DNA from: an uncultured Alphaproteobacteria bacterium
Lineage (GTDB): Bacteria; Pseudomonadota; Alphaproteobacteria; RF32; CAG-239
Assembly (NCBI GenBank): GCA_944391435.1
Contig: CALXTP010000025.1
Location: 1 to 46,437 of the forward strand
Length of the DNA stretch: 46,437 nt
Direction of reading: 5' to 3'
Of the stretch, positions 1-7,514 are shown piece by piece; the stretch's first letter is position 1, and every line of letters starts with the position of its first letter. Below the pieces are notes generated by a model. The model saw nothing but the letters and a program-made list of their open reading frames with translations. It made no database searches and was not told where the DNA came from. A program made the position numbers and the translations under genes.

Positions 1-886
1 GATTCTCTGCAAACAGCCGTCTGATAGCGCCGGTAATGGCCATACGGCAGTCCGTATCAACATTAACTTTGCGAACGCCGGACTTGATGCCGCGGACGAT
101 TTCTTCTACCGGTACGCCGAAAGTCTGTGGAATGGCACCGCCATAAGCGTTGATTAAATCCTGCAGTTCTTGCGGCACGGAAGAAGAGCCGTGCATAACC
201 ATATGTGTATTTGGCAGTTTGGCATGGATTTTCTCAATCACGTCAATCGCTAATATATCACCTGTCGGTTTGCGGGTAAATTTATATGCACCGTGAGAAG
301 TGCCGACAGCAACTGCCAGAGCATCAATATTTGTTTCTGCAACAAATTTAGCCGCTTCATCGGGGTCTGTTACCAAGCGTTTTTTATCAATAACGCCTTC
401 TGCGCCGTGGCCGTCTTCCTTATCGCCTTTTCCGGTTTCCAGAGAACCGATAACGCCGAGTTCGCCTTCTACCGAAGCGCCGACGGCATGGGCGCGGGCA
501 ACAACTTCTTTGGTAACCCGGACATTATATTCAAAAGAAGACGGAGTCTTGCCGTCAGCCTCCAGAGAACCGTCCATCATTACTGAAGAATAGCCGTTAA
601 CCAGTGCCGACTGGCAGATATCAACCGAAGCCCCGTGGTCTTGGTGCAGGCAGATAGGCAGTTCGGGATACATTTCAATACCTGCTGCAATCATATGGCG
701 GAGCATCGGGTCGCCGGCAAATTTTCTTGCCCCGGTGGAAGTTTGGATAATAACGGGCGCATTAACCTCTTTAGCCGCCTCCAAAACGGCAATAATTTGT
801 TCCATATCGTTAACATTAAATGCCGGAACACCATAATTGTTTTCGGCAGCATGGTCTAAGATTTGACGCATAGCAACTAAAGGCAT
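1..886 (-). CDS. fba: Class II fructose-bisphosphate aldolase, 5' part
   Basis: Cleaves fructose-1,6-bisphosphate to dihydroxyacetone phosphate and glyceraldehyde-3-phosphate (and the reverse) in cytosolic glycolysis and gluconeogenesis. The reverse-strand reading frame starts at 886 behind an AAGGAGAATAA ribosome binding site and runs off the left edge, so about 295 codons are visible and the C-terminus is missing. Visible family motifs are the N-terminal GVPAFNVND, the zinc-site CLHQDHG segment, SVMMDGS, VEGELG and the phosphate-binding VMHGSSSVP. The HGSS and VRKVN segments and the missing length fit the CbbA-like subgroup of about 340-360 residues, but that subgroup call is less certain than the family. 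No gene lies directly upstream in the same direction without its own terminator, so it probably has its own promoter. Confidence 0.95.
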   Translation of the reverse strand, partial: MPLVAMRQILDHAAENNYGVPAFNVNDMEQIIAVLEAAKEVNAPVIIQTSTGARKFAGDPMLRHMIAAGIEMYPELPICLHQDHGASVDICQSALVNGYSSVMMDGSLEADGKTPSSFEYNVRVTKEVVARAHAVGASVEGELGVIGSLETGKGDKEDGHGAEGVIDKKRLVTDPDEAAKFVAETNIDALAVAVGTSHGAYKFTRKPTGDILAIDVIEKIHAKLPNTHMVMHGSSSVPQELQDLINAYGGAIPQTFGVPVEEIVRGIKSGVRKVNVDTDCRMAITGAIRRLFAEN

Positions 887-923
887 TATTTATTCTCCTT
901 GTTAAATTAAATTTTTCAGTACA

Positions 924-951
924 AATATATAAATTTACCGCGTATTTGCAA
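924..951 (-). promoter_or_regulatory. Putative promoter of the aldolase gene
   Basis: On the minus strand, TTGCAA (946-951) and TATATT (924-929) are spaced by 16 bases, about 40 bases upstream of the aldolase start. The match to sigma-70 consensus is good but was judged by eye only. Confidence 0.5.
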
Positions 952-1004
952 GCGATTTTTCATAGTTTGCGCATTCTGTACGGTACAACAATGTGTAAAA
1001 GGCA

Positions 1005-1029
1005 TAAAAAAACCCGCGGCAATGCGGGT
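1005..1029 (-). terminator. Rho-independent terminator of the 72-codon gene
   Basis: A six-pair stem ACCCGC/GCGGGT with a GGCAAT loop is followed on the minus strand by a run of T (1005-1011). It lies just after the stop of the small gene ending at 1050. Confidence 0.75.
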
Positions 1030-1049
1030 ATAAAACGTTCAAAACAGGG

Positions 1050-1268
1050 TTATGCGACGTCTCTTTGCTTATTAAATAAAATAACATTGCTCAAATCGTT
1101 ATTTAATGTTTTGTCGGCGCAAACGCCTGTTGCTAGCAAGTTATAATTATCCAAAACAAGACCATTAACAATTTTTCCGCTCGTACAAATACCCCCGGCA
1201 ATTTTCTTTCCGCCAGCTTTTGCAAAAGCGTTTCGTTTGGTTTCGTTTTTAACTGTCGTCTTAATCAT
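1050..1268 (-). CDS. Orphan 72-aa small protein
   Basis: I do not recognise this protein. The start at 1268 is chosen because AAGGAAAT precedes ATG at good spacing; a longer frame to 1307 lacks a binding site. The product is basic at its N-terminus, has a glycine-rich stretch AGGKKIAGG at about residues 17-25, and two cysteines, one just after the glycine segment and one near residue 48. There is no obvious signal peptide or membrane segment. It has its own terminator and a promoter-like TTGACA upstream, so it is an independent transcription unit. The double-glycine look recalls leader peptides of small secreted peptides, but no transporter or peptidase gene lies beside it, so I do not call it a bacteriocin. 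Confidence 0.6.
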   Translation of the reverse strand: MIKTTVKNETKRNAFAKAGGKKIAGGICTSGKIVNGLVLDNYNLLATGVCADKTLNNDLSNVILFNKQRDVA

Positions 1269-1285
1269 ATTTATTTCCTTTCTTA

Positions 1286-1329
1286 TTATTGACACAATAA
1301 ATGACACGGTTAATGTTTTTTGTCAATAA
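1286..1329. promoter_or_regulatory. Inverted repeat in promoter region of the small gene
   Basis: TTATTGACA (1286-1294) and TGTCAATAA (1321-1329) are a perfect 9-base inverted repeat with a 26-base gap. Read on the minus strand, the outer arm contains a consensus -35 TTGACA (1321-1326), while the expected -10 region is poor. The inner arm would lie near the transcription start. This arrangement is what an operator overlapping a promoter would look like; no regulator is identified. Confidence 0.4.
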
Positions 1330-1447
1330 CTATTTTATAAACATGTGCAAAAAATAACCCCATGAGCAAATATAAACTGCAAAAGATTAAATTAAAGTAA
1401 AGATAATTAAATATTTTGTCTAAGCGGGTAAGATATTTCACGGCAAA

Positions 1448-1475
1448 CAAAAAAAGCCTGTCATAACGACAGGCT
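1448..1475 (-). terminator. Terminator of tRNA-Ser
   Basis: An eight-pair stem AGCCTGTC/GACAGGCT with a five-base loop is followed on the minus strand by seven T. It lies just beyond the 3' end of the serine tRNA gene. Confidence 0.8.
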
Positions 1476-1481
1476 CTTAAC

Positions 1482-1569
1482 TGGCGGAGTGTACAGGACT
1501 CGAACCTGTGCATCCTTATTCGGGATGACGGATTAGCAATCCGCTGCATTACCTCTCTGCCAACACTCC
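1482..1569 (-). tRNA. tRNA-Ser(GCU)
   Basis: On the minus strand the sequence folds as a class II tRNA with acceptor stem GGAGTGT/ACACTCC, discriminator G, encoded CCA, an anticodon loop containing GCT, a long variable arm, and a T arm with loop GTTCGAGTC. The anticodon GCU reads AGC and AGU serine codons. It is 88 bases including CCA. A promoter-like TTGACG (1605-1610) and TAAATA (1582-1587) with 17-base spacing lies upstream, and a rho-independent terminator follows, so it is a single-gene unit. Confidence 0.95.
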
Positions 1570-1581
1570 ATAACTTGCATT

Positions 1582-1610
1582 TATTTACATTATGTTTTTT
1601 TTTGCGTCAA
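1582..1610 (-). promoter_or_regulatory. Putative promoter of tRNA-Ser
   Basis: TTGACG and TAAATA spaced by 17 bases on the minus strand, with the -10 element about 12 bases before the mature tRNA start. Confidence 0.5.
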
Positions 1611-1721
1611 CATATTTTTTCAAATTAAACATCTGTTAAAGTATGCACTGATTTCATTTATTTACTGCATTTTAAATAAATCTATGTATAGTACACCTAT
1701 AAAATATGATGGAGAAAAATA

Positions 1722-2156
1722 ATGAACCAGGAATATGAATACATTACGACCCTGAGTCCGGAAGAAAAAAAAGCTTTTTTGGATTGCTTTTGTTGTATGA
1801 TTTGTTCTGATAAACAAGTAGCCAAAGAAGAGATAGAGTTTTTAAAAAACATTGGTAAAATGTATGAAGTGCCGGAAAAAGACATTGTTGCCATTATGAA
1901 AAATTTGAACCGCTCGGATATCATAGAAAACATCGGTACACGGATTACGGAGCGCAAAAAAGCGCTTCAGCTGATAAAAGAGTTATGTTTTTTAGCCAAT
2001 TCGGACAGCGGGCTTGATGATGCCGAGATAGACTTTATTATAGACATAGCCGAACGGCTGAATATAGAAAACGAGAAAATTAAACAAATCAATAAGTGGG
2101 TTTTAGACAAGATTGTTCTCCTGCGAACGGGGGACATAATACTCGAAAACGAGTAA
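1722..2156 (+). CDS. TerB-like small acidic protein
   Basis: The 144-residue product looks like the alpha-helical TerB (tellurite resistance) family, in which two similar helical halves carry acidic metal-binding positions. Here the halves are seen near residues 20-55 (CSDKQVAKEEIEFLKNIG) and 85-125 (SDSGLDDAEIDFIIDIAERL), each of the D-x-x-hydrophobic-x-x-x-E type. It has no signal peptide and is probably cytosolic. The start is supported by GGAG seven bases before ATG. It stands alone: a tRNA transcribed away from it lies upstream, and a strong terminator lies downstream. No ter operon neighbours are present, so tellurite resistance should not be assumed; TerB-like proteins often have unknown roles. 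Confidence 0.65.
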   Translation: MNQEYEYITTLSPEEKKAFLDCFCCMICSDKQVAKEEIEFLKNIGKMYEVPEKDIVAIMKNLNRSDIIENIGTRITERKKALQLIKELCFLANSDSGLDDAEIDFIIDIAERLNIENEKIKQINKWVLDKIVLLRTGDIILENE

Positions 2157-2178
2157 TATTATTTTGTACACATATTGA

Positions 2179-2209
2179 CGCCGGCCCCTGCCAATAGCCG
2201 GCGTTTTTT
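2179..2209 (+). terminator. Rho-independent terminator after the TerB-like gene
   Basis: A seven-pair GC-rich stem CGCCGGC/GCCGGCG with an 11-base loop is followed by six T, 22 bases after the stop codon. Confidence 0.85.
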
Positions 2210-2213
2210 ATTT

Positions 2214-2242
2214 TTGCATAATGAGAATATTTGTGTTATAAT
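2214..2242 (+). promoter_or_regulatory. Putative promoter of the 298-aa gene
   Basis: TTGCAT (2214-2219) and a perfect TATAAT (2237-2242) are spaced by 17 bases. Transcription would begin near 2249, so a possible upstream TTG start at 2231 would lie before the transcript and can be excluded. Confidence 0.7.
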
Positions 2243-2272
2243 GCCATAAAGCAACAGATGGGGCATACGCGC

Positions 2273-3169
2273 ATGAGTGAAAAAATCAGCCACAAAGAGC
2301 TTTATCGGATAATAAACCGGGCAATATCAATGTGTGCCAATCATCAGGATATTGCCATAAACACAGAGGCTGCCGCGTTTCAAAATCGCTATTCATATTT
2401 TCGCAGCCAAAATCTCCAGTTAAATATATTTGAAGATGTTGTTGCCTCAGCAGAGGTAAGGCAGGCGGTAGGCTTTTGCGATACGCTGGAAAAATATCGG
2501 CAATGCACGGATGTTTATGCTGCAGAAGAAAAAGTCCTGTCAGAAGAGGAATACCGTTTCCTGCTAAAGGGAATAAATTACTATCGTCCGCATATTGTTT
2601 CGGAAAATATGCCGATGTTAAGAGCCTTGGAAACAAATTTTCGGCGCCGGCTGCCGGAGTATCAGCATCAAATATTATTATCTGAATATACCGGCGAGGC
2701 TTGCCGCATTCATGATATGAAATTGAATTATGAACGCCAGCGCCGCAAAGGGCAACAGCCGGTAAAGGACTATGAAAAATATGCCTTGTATTTTTTTAAT
2801 TCCGTTTTGCATGATGAAAGGCTGAAAGATATGCCGGAAACGCCGGAAAAGCTGGTTTTATACGATTCCTGCCTGCGTATTGTAGACTGTTTGCCGAAAT
2901 ATAAATATAACCGTGTGGCAAAATTCAGGCTCAAGCAGGAAATCAACGGTGCCATTAAAACAATGGCCGAATCTTTATGTGGCACAGCACCGGATGCAAA
3001 ATTGGCTGCACAATACAAAGAAAAGGCGGCAAAGGCCGGCTATGAGCAAAACCGTTATCAAAAAGCCATAGAAAAAAGCCTGAAATTTGCCGGAACGGAC
3101 AATCGTCCGCGTCAAATGTCCATAGCCGCCCGCAACCGGCGTGCCCGCGAAGAATGGCTGTATAAATAA
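2273..3169 (+). CDS. Uncharacterised 298-aa charged protein
   Basis: I do not recognise a family. The product from ATG 2273 is about 298 residues, rich in Arg, Lys, Glu, Gln and Tyr, with no signal peptide or membrane segment, and it looks largely helical and cytosolic. The C-terminus is strongly basic (RNRRAREEWLYK). ATG 2273 is preferred because GGGG lies nine bases upstream; ATG 2258 is possible. A good promoter lies directly upstream and there are no cotranscribed neighbours, so nothing in the context suggests a role. The frame is continuous and its base composition resembles surrounding housekeeping genes, so it is probably a real gene. Confidence 0.65.
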   Translation: MSEKISHKELYRIINRAISMCANHQDIAINTEAAAFQNRYSYFRSQNLQLNIFEDVVASAEVRQAVGFCDTLEKYRQCTDVYAAEEKVLSEEEYRFLLKGINYYRPHIVSENMPMLRALETNFRRRLPEYQHQILLSEYTGEACRIHDMKLNYERQRRKGQQPVKDYEKYALYFFNSVLHDERLKDMPETPEKLVLYDSCLRIVDCLPKYKYNRVAKFRLKQEINGAIKTMAESLCGTAPDAKLAAQYKEKAAKAGYEQNRYQKAIEKSLKFAGTDNRPRQMSIAARNRRAREEWLYK

Positions 3170-3213
3170 CAGTGTTTAACACATATCATCTGCAGATAAG
3201 CATAATCCGGACA

Positions 3214-3252
3214 TAAAAAAAGAGGATTCCAAGCCTAAGCTTGGGATCCTCT
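3214..3252 (-). terminator. Terminator of the lipoprotein gene
   Basis: A 14-pair stem with one wobble (3221-3234 with 3239-3252) and a CTAA loop is followed on the minus strand by seven T. It is longer than the other terminators in the window. On the plus strand it may also stop readthrough from the 298-aa gene. Confidence 0.85.
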
Positions 3253-3262
3253 TCTGATACGG

Positions 3263-4195
3263 TTAGGCACGCCAGTCAGCATCACCGTTGGCTACATCTT
3301 CCGCAGCATTGTACGGAATGTAGTAGTCAAATTCTGCTGACCGGTTCGGACGTGCAACTTCTTCACCGTCCACGCGGATGATGAAGTTAACCCATGAGAA
3401 GAACGGGTAACGGAGGTATTCCGTGCCGTTTCTCATCACAGTGTTGTGTTGCTTGTCCAGAGTGCGGTCATCGCTCCAGGAGCGGTCTTCCCAGCGGGCG
3501 CTCTCTTCGTCATAAACGAAAGAGTCGTCTTTGCTGTGGAACAACCAGTAATCCTGGGTTACCCCAACAGTCACTGGCTGGAGATCAACGCTCAGACCGC
3601 TCTGCGGGTCTGTAAACATACCGGAAAAACCGGCAGAGGTTGTGTTGACCTTCAGTGTATCCTCAACGGAGTAACTGTTGTTGTAATTCAGAGTCAAAGA
3701 TTTTTCATTCTTCTGGACATACCATCCGGAAGCTTCAAACCCTTGTTCAGTTTCAACCTTCTCGTTTGAGAAAGTGAAGCTGACATACTTCTCATCATTT
3801 TTTTGATAATAAGTATACCCCTTTGTGACCATGATATCCAAATTTCTGAAAGCAGCGTCTGCCACCTCAGATAATTTGATTGTGCGGACTGAATCCTTAT
3901 ACGAAGTTTGCCCCATATAGGTAGCTTCGTATTTATCATTGATTGTTATAACATAATCAACGAAATAATTAAGACCGTCCTCGCCCTGAATGGAATCCAG
4001 CACCGTCTCGGCGCTTATGCCCTCTGAGAAGGCATATGTCCATTCAATAAATTCTTCATCTTCCTCCGGAATTTCTGGTTTTTCCGGAGCTGAGGCTGCC
4101 ATTACATCAGCGTCAAAATCAGTGCAACTCCCCAAAAGAAGAGTTGTAAGGATGAAGAACGATACGACTGCGAAAAAGAACATATTCTTTCTCAT
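3263..4195 (-). CDS. Putative lipoprotein, unknown function
   Basis: The 310-residue product begins with a typical lipoprotein signal: a charged N-terminus, a hydrophobic core, and the lipobox LLLGSC with the acylated Cys at residue 24. A short acidic, proline-rich linker (about residues 35-50) follows. The rest is rich in Asp, Glu, Ser, Thr and aromatic residues, as in beta-rich extracytoplasmic proteins. I recognise no domain. A ribosome binding site GAGGATGG lies upstream of ATG 4195. A strong promoter about 300 bases upstream gives the gene a long leader. Codons look richer in G and C than in adjacent genes, which hints at a different history. The envelope location is secure; the function is unknown. 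Confidence 0.75.
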   Translation of the reverse strand: MRKNMFFFAVVSFFILTTLLLGSCTDFDADVMAASAPEKPEIPEEDEEFIEWTYAFSEGISAETVLDSIQGEDGLNYFVDYVITINDKYEATYMGQTSYKDSVRTIKLSEVADAAFRNLDIMVTKGYTYYQKNDEKYVSFTFSNEKVETEQGFEASGWYVQKNEKSLTLNYNNSYSVEDTLKVNTTSAGFSGMFTDPQSGLSVDLQPVTVGVTQDYWLFHSKDDSFVYDEESARWEDRSWSDDRTLDKQHNTVMRNGTEYLRYPFFSWVNFIIRVDGEEVARPNRSAEFDYYIPYNAAEDVANGDADWRA

Positions 4196-4495
4196 ATATT
4201 TACGCCATCCTCAACCCGTTTCCGGATATCTACTAAGGCGTTAATTAAAATAGCAACTGACTATTAGGGGCTGTTAAAAAAAGAAAATTTAATCGGTTAA
4301 CCTGAGTTACTGTTATTCGCTCACGGTGGCCTCTCTGTCGTCTAAATGGGCACTTCAATCAAAATTCTCGTTTAACTGCAAAATCCTGTACTTTCAGCTG
4401 CGTTGTTTTGTAATCATGTTAAAGAGCGAGTTAAACCGCATCAAGTTTTTATAATAATAGAGAAAAAACTTAGAAAACAGAATAATTCGCTTAAC
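4196..4495 (-). promoter_or_regulatory. Long 5' leader of the lipoprotein gene with boxA-like motif
   Basis: Between the predicted transcription start (about 4495) and the lipoprotein ATG lie about 300 bases with no open frame of note. At 4417-4428 the minus strand reads CGCTCTTTAACA, which matches the E. coli rRNA boxA antitermination element TGCTCTTTAACA at 11 of 12 positions. A T-run (about 4275-4281) and short self-complementary stretches such as GGTTAACC occur further along. I see no riboswitch class that I recognise. Confidence 0.45.
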
Positions 4496-4501
4496 ACCTT
4501 A

Positions 4502-4530
4502 ACTATACCACATTTTTTGCCCTCCGTCAA
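4502..4530 (-). promoter_or_regulatory. Strong promoter driving the lipoprotein transcript
   Basis: On the minus strand, TTGACG (4525-4530) and TATAGT (4502-4507) are spaced by exactly 17 bases, each one mismatch from consensus. The only gene downstream on that strand before a terminator is the lipoprotein gene. The remaining gap 4531-4767 holds nothing else that I can recognise. Confidence 0.7.
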
Positions 4531-4767
4531 GCAGTTGCCGATTCTAAAACTTAAAAATAACAAAAATAGCAAAAAATAAGAAAAATTGTTATAAAATTCG
4601 TTCATAGATTACATTTAATGCAAGCAGAATCGCAAAGGCCAAAAAGACATCAAGGTAACAATTTGTAAATAAATAAAAAATATCTAAATTTACGAGTCGG
4701 GGATTATCGCTCGCAGTAAATAAAAAACATAAATGCTCTTTAACCGCCCGGAAATGCATTTGACAAT

Positions 4768-4796
4768 AAAAAAAGCCCGTAGGAATACCTGCGGGC
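4768..4796 (-). terminator. Terminator of glgP
   Basis: A nine-pair stem GCCCGTAGG/CCTGCGGGC with one wobble and an AATA loop is followed on the minus strand by seven T, just after the glgP stop codon. Confidence 0.9.
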
Positions 4797-4817
4797 GTTA
4801 GACTTTTTATTTTCGGA

Positions 4818-7325
4818 CTATGCCGATTTTGCTTCATCTTCCGATTCGGAAAAATCATCATCGTCAATGCTGTGGATGTGCCAGATTTTTTCGGCATATT
4901 CTTCAACGGCACGGTCGCTGGAGAAATTGCCGACTCGGGCAACATTGTAAATGGCTTTTCTTGCCCAGCATTCGCGTTTCAGATAGGCATGCTCCGCGTC
5001 TTTCATAGCGTTGTTGTACGCTTTCAAATCTGCCAAAATCAAATAATAATCGCGGTTGAGCAGCTCATCAAAAATCGGCTTAAACAACGACGGAGAATCT
5101 TTTTCGCAAAACATATTAGAGTTTATGGCGTTTAAGATTCGTTTGATATATTCTGATTCGTCATACAGTTTATGCGGATTATATGTCGGGCGCAGTTTTT
5201 CAATTTCTTCCACTTTCAAGCCGAATAGGAAGAAATTATCTTCTCCGACAGCCTCGCGGATTTCAATATTTGCACCGTCATATGTTCCGAGAGTCAGAGC
5301 GCCGTTGAGGGCAAACTTCATATTTCCCGTACCGGAAGCCTCAAAGCCGGCGGTGGAAATCTGCAAGCTCAAATCTGCCGCCGGAATCAAAATTTCCGCC
5401 AAAGACACTTTATAATCCGGAATAAATACCACTTTTAGCGAGTCGCCGACCTTCGGGTCGTTGTTGACCACTTGCGCCACATTGTTTATCAGTTTGATGA
5501 TAAGTTTGGCAAAAGTGTATGAAGGCGCGGCTTTTCCGGCGAAAATATACGTTTTGGGGCAAACCGGGCGCACATTATCGCGTACAATGGCCAAATATTC
5601 GCCGATAACCTGCAAAATAGCCATCAGTTGCCGTTTATATTCATGGATTCGTTTGGCAATAACGACAAACATGCTTTTCGTTGTCACGGCAACATTGGTG
5701 CGCTTGAAAATCTCGTGCCGCAAAAGTTCTTTATTGTTTTGCTTGATTTTGCTGAACTTTTTAACAAAATCCGCATCATTGGCAAATTCCTCCAGCTTTG
5801 TGAGCTGTGTTAATTGCGTTACCCAGCCTTTGCCGATTTTATCGGAAATTAAACTGGCAAGTTCCGTATTGGCGTGCAACAGCCACCGCCGCGGTGTTAT
5901 GCCGTTTGTAATGTTGGTAAATTTTTCCGGCCAGAGTTCATAAAATTCCGGCACCAAAGATTTAATAATCAGCTCGGAGTGGATTTTTGCCACACCGTTG
6001 ACAGAGAAAGAACCGACAATGGACAGATTCGCCATACGGATAATTTGCGCATCGCCGTCACCGGAAACAATAGAAACCTTTGCCAGTTTTTCGCTTGTTT
6101 CGCCGAATTTCGTTTTGGCAAATTCAATAAACCGGCGGTTAATTTCATAGATAATCTGCAGATGGCGCGGCAACATTTTTTGAAAATATTTAACAGGCCA
6201 TGTTTCAAGCGCTTCCGGCAACAAGGTGTGGTTAGTATAGGCAAATATTTTTGTTACGATATTCCAAGCCGTTTCCCAGTCTTGTCCGTAAATATCAACC
6301 AACAGGCGCATCATTTCCACAATGGCCAGCGCCGGATGCGTGTCGTTAAGTTGAATGCAAATAGATTCCGGCAGCTTGTCAAAATCATTGCTTCTTTCCA
6401 AAAATCTTCTGAAAATATCCTGGATAGCGCAGGATACAAAGAAATATTGTTGCGACAGTCGTAATGCTTTTCCGGATTCTATGGCATCTGACGGATATAA
6501 AACCTTAGAGATGGCTTCGGTTTTGATTTTATCTTCAACAGCTTCAATGTATCCGCCGTTGTTGAAAATATCTATATCAAACTCGTCGTCTGTTTTGGCC
6601 GAAAACAACCGTAGATAATTAACGGATTTTCCGTTATAGCCGACAATCGGAAAATCATATGGAACGCCATAAAGGGTCTGCGTGTTGGCCCAAACATAAG
6701 TATCTTTTCCGTTAGCGTCTTTGTAGGTTTCAACATTTCCGAACATCGGAACGGTAACTTGCCGGTCCGGTCTGGCCAGCTCCCATGGAGAATAATCGGA
6801 AAACCAGTCGTCTGCCTGTTCAATCTGCCAACCGTTGTCAAATTTTTGCTTAAACAAGCCAAACTGATAGTTGATGCCATAGCCAAAACCGGGCATGCCC
6901 AGTGACGCAAGCGAGTCAAGATAGCAAGCGGCCAATCTTCCCAAGCCGCCGTTGCCGAGTGCCGGGTCATATTCGGTATTGAAGATTTCATCTAAAGAGA
7001 AATCCGGAAAACCGTCAATTTTGATGTCTTTCAACAAATCATAAAGGCCAAGATTGTGCAAATTGTTTTCTAGAGAACGGCCGATTAAATATTCAATAGA
7101 AAGATAATAAACGCGTTTGGCCGATTTTTCATTGTATCGAGCCATTGAACGGTACATATTATCCATGGCAAATTCCCGTACGGCCAGAGAAATGGCATAC
7201 AAAGCTTCTTCTTTTGTAATTTCGCAGGCTCTTTTGCCGATGAAGTATTTGATGTAATGCTCAATAGACAGCTTTAGTCTGGCTTTTTTCATTTCATCGC
7301 TAAGTTCTAATTTCCCTTTTTTCAA
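4818..7325 (-). CDS. glgP: Glycogen/alpha-glucan phosphorylase
   Basis: Releases glucose-1-phosphate from alpha-1,4-glucans by phosphorolysis with pyridoxal phosphate as cofactor; acts in the cytosol on glycogen or maltodextrin. About 835 residues, the usual family length. Visible motifs include SIEYLIGRSL near the N-terminus, GLGRLAACYLDSLA, IQLNDTHPALAIVEMMR, NGITPRRW, and the cofactor-lysine region EASGTGNMKFALNGALT. The start is probably TTG at 7325, because AGGAG lies eight bases before it; an in-frame GTG at 7364 lies upstream of that site and ATG codons further in lack one. No other glycogen genes are in the window. It is monocistronic, divergent from tolC, with its own terminator. Confidence 0.95.
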   Translation of the reverse strand: MKKGKLELSDEMKKARLKLSIEHYIKYFIGKRACEITKEEALYAISLAVREFAMDNMYRSMARYNEKSAKRVYYLSIEYLIGRSLENNLHNLGLYDLLKDIKIDGFPDFSLDEIFNTEYDPALGNGGLGRLAACYLDSLASLGMPGFGYGINYQFGLFKQKFDNGWQIEQADDWFSDYSPWELARPDRQVTVPMFGNVETYKDANGKDTYVWANTQTLYGVPYDFPIVGYNGKSVNYLRLFSAKTDDEFDIDIFNNGGYIEAVEDKIKTEAISKVLYPSDAIESGKALRLSQQYFFVSCAIQDIFRRFLERSNDFDKLPESICIQLNDTHPALAIVEMMRLLVDIYGQDWETAWNIVTKIFAYTNHTLLPEALETWPVKYFQKMLPRHLQIIYEINRRFIEFAKTKFGETSEKLAKVSIVSGDGDAQIIRMANLSIVGSFSVNGVAKIHSELIIKSLVPEFYELWPEKFTNITNGITPRRWLLHANTELASLISDKIGKGWVTQLTQLTKLEEFANDADFVKKFSKIKQNNKELLRHEIFKRTNVAVTTKSMFVVIAKRIHEYKRQLMAILQVIGEYLAIVRDNVRPVCPKTYIFAGKAAPSYTFAKLIIKLINNVAQVVNNDPKVGDSLKVVFIPDYKVSLAEILIPAADLSLQISTAGFEASGTGNMKFALNGALTLGTYDGANIEIREAVGEDNFFLFGLKVEEIEKLRPTYNPHKLYDESEYIKRILNAINSNMFCEKDSPSLFKPIFDELLNRDYYLILADLKAYNNAMKDAEHAYLKRECWARKAIYNVARVGNFSSDRAVEEYAEKIWHIHSIDDDDFSESEDEAKSA

Positions 7326-7442
7326 GATATAATCTCCTAAACTTAAACATACTGGACTATTCACACGTCTAACGCAAAATAGTTTGAATTTTCGTTAATA
7401 ATATAGGATTATTTTATAAAATAAAAACAGAGATTGATTGTT

Positions 7443-7464
7443 TTTTAACAAATACATGTTAAAA
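7443..7464. promoter_or_regulatory. Perfect 8-base inverted repeat upstream of tolC
   Basis: TTTTAACA and TGTTAAAA flank a six-base centre AATACA, about 50 bases before the tolC start in the glgP-tolC divergent region. The symmetry suits a dimeric regulator, but no regulator gene is adjacent. Confidence 0.35.
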
Positions 7465-7514
7465 GGAGCAATGAATAATTCTTTTTAAATACAGATACAA
7501 AGGGAATGTGAACG

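Noticed and set aside
1050..1268. Bacteriocin or RiPP precursor interpretation of the 72-residue protein.
   Set aside because: No peptidase-transporter, immunity or modification gene is adjacent, so the GG segment alone does not support it.
1722..2156. Tellurite-resistance function for the TerB-like protein.
   Set aside because: No other ter genes are nearby, and isolated TerB-like proteins are common without that phenotype.
4265..4282. GGGGCTGTTAAAAAAAG resembles the terminal repeat of some insertion sequences.
   Set aside because: No matching inverted copy (TTTTTTTAACAGCCCC) and no transposase frame are found nearby, so an element or MITE is not supported.
4589..4945. 118-residue minus-strand frame over the glgP 3' end.
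   Set aside because: It runs through the glgP terminator and overlaps glgP in another frame, with no ribosome binding site.
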